From: Pseudanabaena sp. PCC 7367
GTDB taxonomy: Bacteria > Cyanobacteriota > Cyanobacteriia > Pseudanabaenales > Pseudanabaenaceae
Reading direction: 5' to 3'
Length of the DNA stretch: 64,000 nt
NCBI RefSeq assembly: GCF_000317065.1
Contig: NC_019701.1
Coordinates: forward strand, 3,730,001-3,794,000
Each line of letters starts with the position of its first letter. The stretch's first letter is position 1. Below, piece by piece: positions 63,361-64,000 of the stretch. The position numbers and the translations under genes were made by a program. The notes beneath the pieces are model-generated. The model worked only from the letters and a program-made list of their open reading frames with translations. It had not been told where the DNA came from and did no database searches.

Positions 63361-64000
63361 ATGGTTAAACCCCATAGAATCTGGTCATTGATTGTAGTTC
63401 TTTTGCTAACCATAGCAACCCAATTTTTGCACGTGGATAGTGCCAGTGCTTCGATCACAGACTGGTTAGAAGAGCAACGCTTCATCACCAGCGTGTGGAA
63501 GATAGTCAATCGCTCCTATGTGGACGATACATTTAACCATCAGGATTGGTATAAGGTGCGCAAGCAATATGCTGGGCGCAAGTTTAATAGTCGGGATGAG
63601 ACCTACGATGCGATCCAGGAAATGCTAGAAAGTCTGGGCGATCCGTTTACCCGATTGCTGCGACCCAAGCAATATAAAAGCATTATGACCAGTACCTCTG
63701 GCGCTCTGACTGGTGTGGGTTTACAAATTGCGGTCGATCCAGAAACCAGGGATTTGGTAGTGGTTGCACCGATCGAAGGTTCACCAGCCGATCGCGCGGG
63801 CTTGCTTTCCCACGATCGGATTATGAAGGTGAATGATTTACCCCTCGATGGTTTGTCGCTGGATGAATGTGCCAACCTGTTGCGTGGTGAAATTGGCACC
63901 GAGGTGAAGCTGTCGGTGGCGCGATCGGTGCTCCCCAGTACCGAGGCTACATTGGCCGTTGATGCCCCCGAAATCCCAGAATCGGCCTTTGAGCTGAAGT
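63361..64000 (+). CDS. ctpA: Carboxyl-terminal processing protease CtpA/B (5' part, runs off the window)
   Basis: 213 codons are visible from the ATG; the rest lies beyond the window. An N-terminal signal (LIVVLLLTIATQFLHVDSASA) precedes WLEEQRFITSVWKIVNRSYVDDTFNHQDWYKVR, EMLESLGDPFTRLL, and the PDZ domain starting LTGVGLQIAVDP (SPADRAGLLSHDRIMKVNDLPL). This is the S41 C-terminal processing protease family. In cyanobacteria CtpA trims the photosystem II D1 precursor; CtpB/CtpC are paralogues, so the exact member is not settled. The catalytic Ser-Lys part is not visible. Confidence 0.9.
   Translation, partial: MVKPHRIWSLIVVLLLTIATQFLHVDSASASITDWLEEQRFITSVWKIVNRSYVDDTFNHQDWYKVRKQYAGRKFNSRDETYDAIQEMLESLGDPFTRLLRPKQYKSIMTSTSGALTGVGLQIAVDPETRDLVVVAPIEGSPADRAGLLSHDRIMKVNDLPLDGLSLDECANLLRGEIGTEVKLSVARSVLPSTEATLAVDAPEIPESAFELK

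Overview
The window is cyanobacterial chromosome. It is saturated with GCGATCGC-type octamers (HIP1) and carries cyanobacterial or plastid-shared families: Ycf35, Ycf36/CGLD27, Tic20/Ycf60, a Psb32-like TPM protein, DUF3181, DUF4079, an SLH-OprB porin, GUN4, ClpC and a Sfp/HetI-type phosphopantetheinyl transferase. The moderately AT-rich spacers, low operon density and gene set suggest a non-heterocystous filamentous lineage such as Pseudanabaena or its relatives. That placement is an inference; no rRNA is present.

Layout. 1-8.4 kb: a secreted repeat protein, a NatA/LivG ABC ATPase, then ureD and ureA, an SLH-OprB porin that separates ureA from ureB, then ureB and ureC. 8.4-10.4 kb: a sparse accessory patch with a ribbon-helix-helix protein, a small ORF and two matching palindromic operators. 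10.4-18 kb: housekeeping and conserved small genes (HEAT-like protein, DUF3181, moaD, PPTase, typA, DUF1269, Tic20), then tRNA-Thr(GGT). 18-27 kb: a higB-higA toxin-antitoxin pair, an MBL-fold protein, CGLD27 and purB, a zinc-ribbon/kinase/GUN4 protein abutting ycf35, rsmD and a GST. 27-29 kb: a transferred-looking patch with a tandem DUF4279 protein, an orphan ORF whose stop codon comes from an IS1-family element, and that IS itself, landed next to hisB. 29-45 kb: an AI-2E-type permease, Psb32-like, YlqF, Nudix, PNPOx-like, an aldo/keto reductase with Fe-S clusters, several cyanobacterial hypotheticals, a DsbA-like lipoprotein and ispG. 46-64 kb: a second Ser/Thr kinase (proline-rich, DUF4189), convergent with clpC through a shared hairpin terminator; RimI with an abutting 22-codon membrane micro-ORF; a glycosyltransferase; a 1089-residue TPR-glycosyltransferase-TPR protein; two secreted low-complexity proteins; an rRNA methyltransferase; tRNA-Leu(CAG); a PEP-CTERM-like protein; a 1-Cys peroxiredoxin; an NIL-domain protein; an IS5-family element with a frame-disrupted transposase; and the 5' part of a carboxyl-terminal processing protease that runs off the window.

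How the genes connect. UreA/B/C form the urease apoenzyme and UreD is an activation chaperone; UreE, UreF and UreG must lie elsewhere. Most other genes are single transcription units. Tight couplings (overlap or abutting stop/start) are CGLD27/purB, higB/higA, ycf35/kinase, DUF3181/moaD and micro-ORF/rimI.

Most unusual signals. (1) Many spacers hold a short perfect tandem duplication, period 8-21 bp and usually exactly two copies, with a different unit at each locus. (2) Two near-identical palindromes overlap promoter elements upstream of the ribbon-helix-helix gene and its small neighbour, which looks like an undescribed autoregulatory module. (3) Two diverged copies of an unidentified sequence lie 21 kb apart. 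(4) Two adjacent secreted proteins occur, one with curlin-like repeats. No CRISPR array and no recognisable complete defence island are present.
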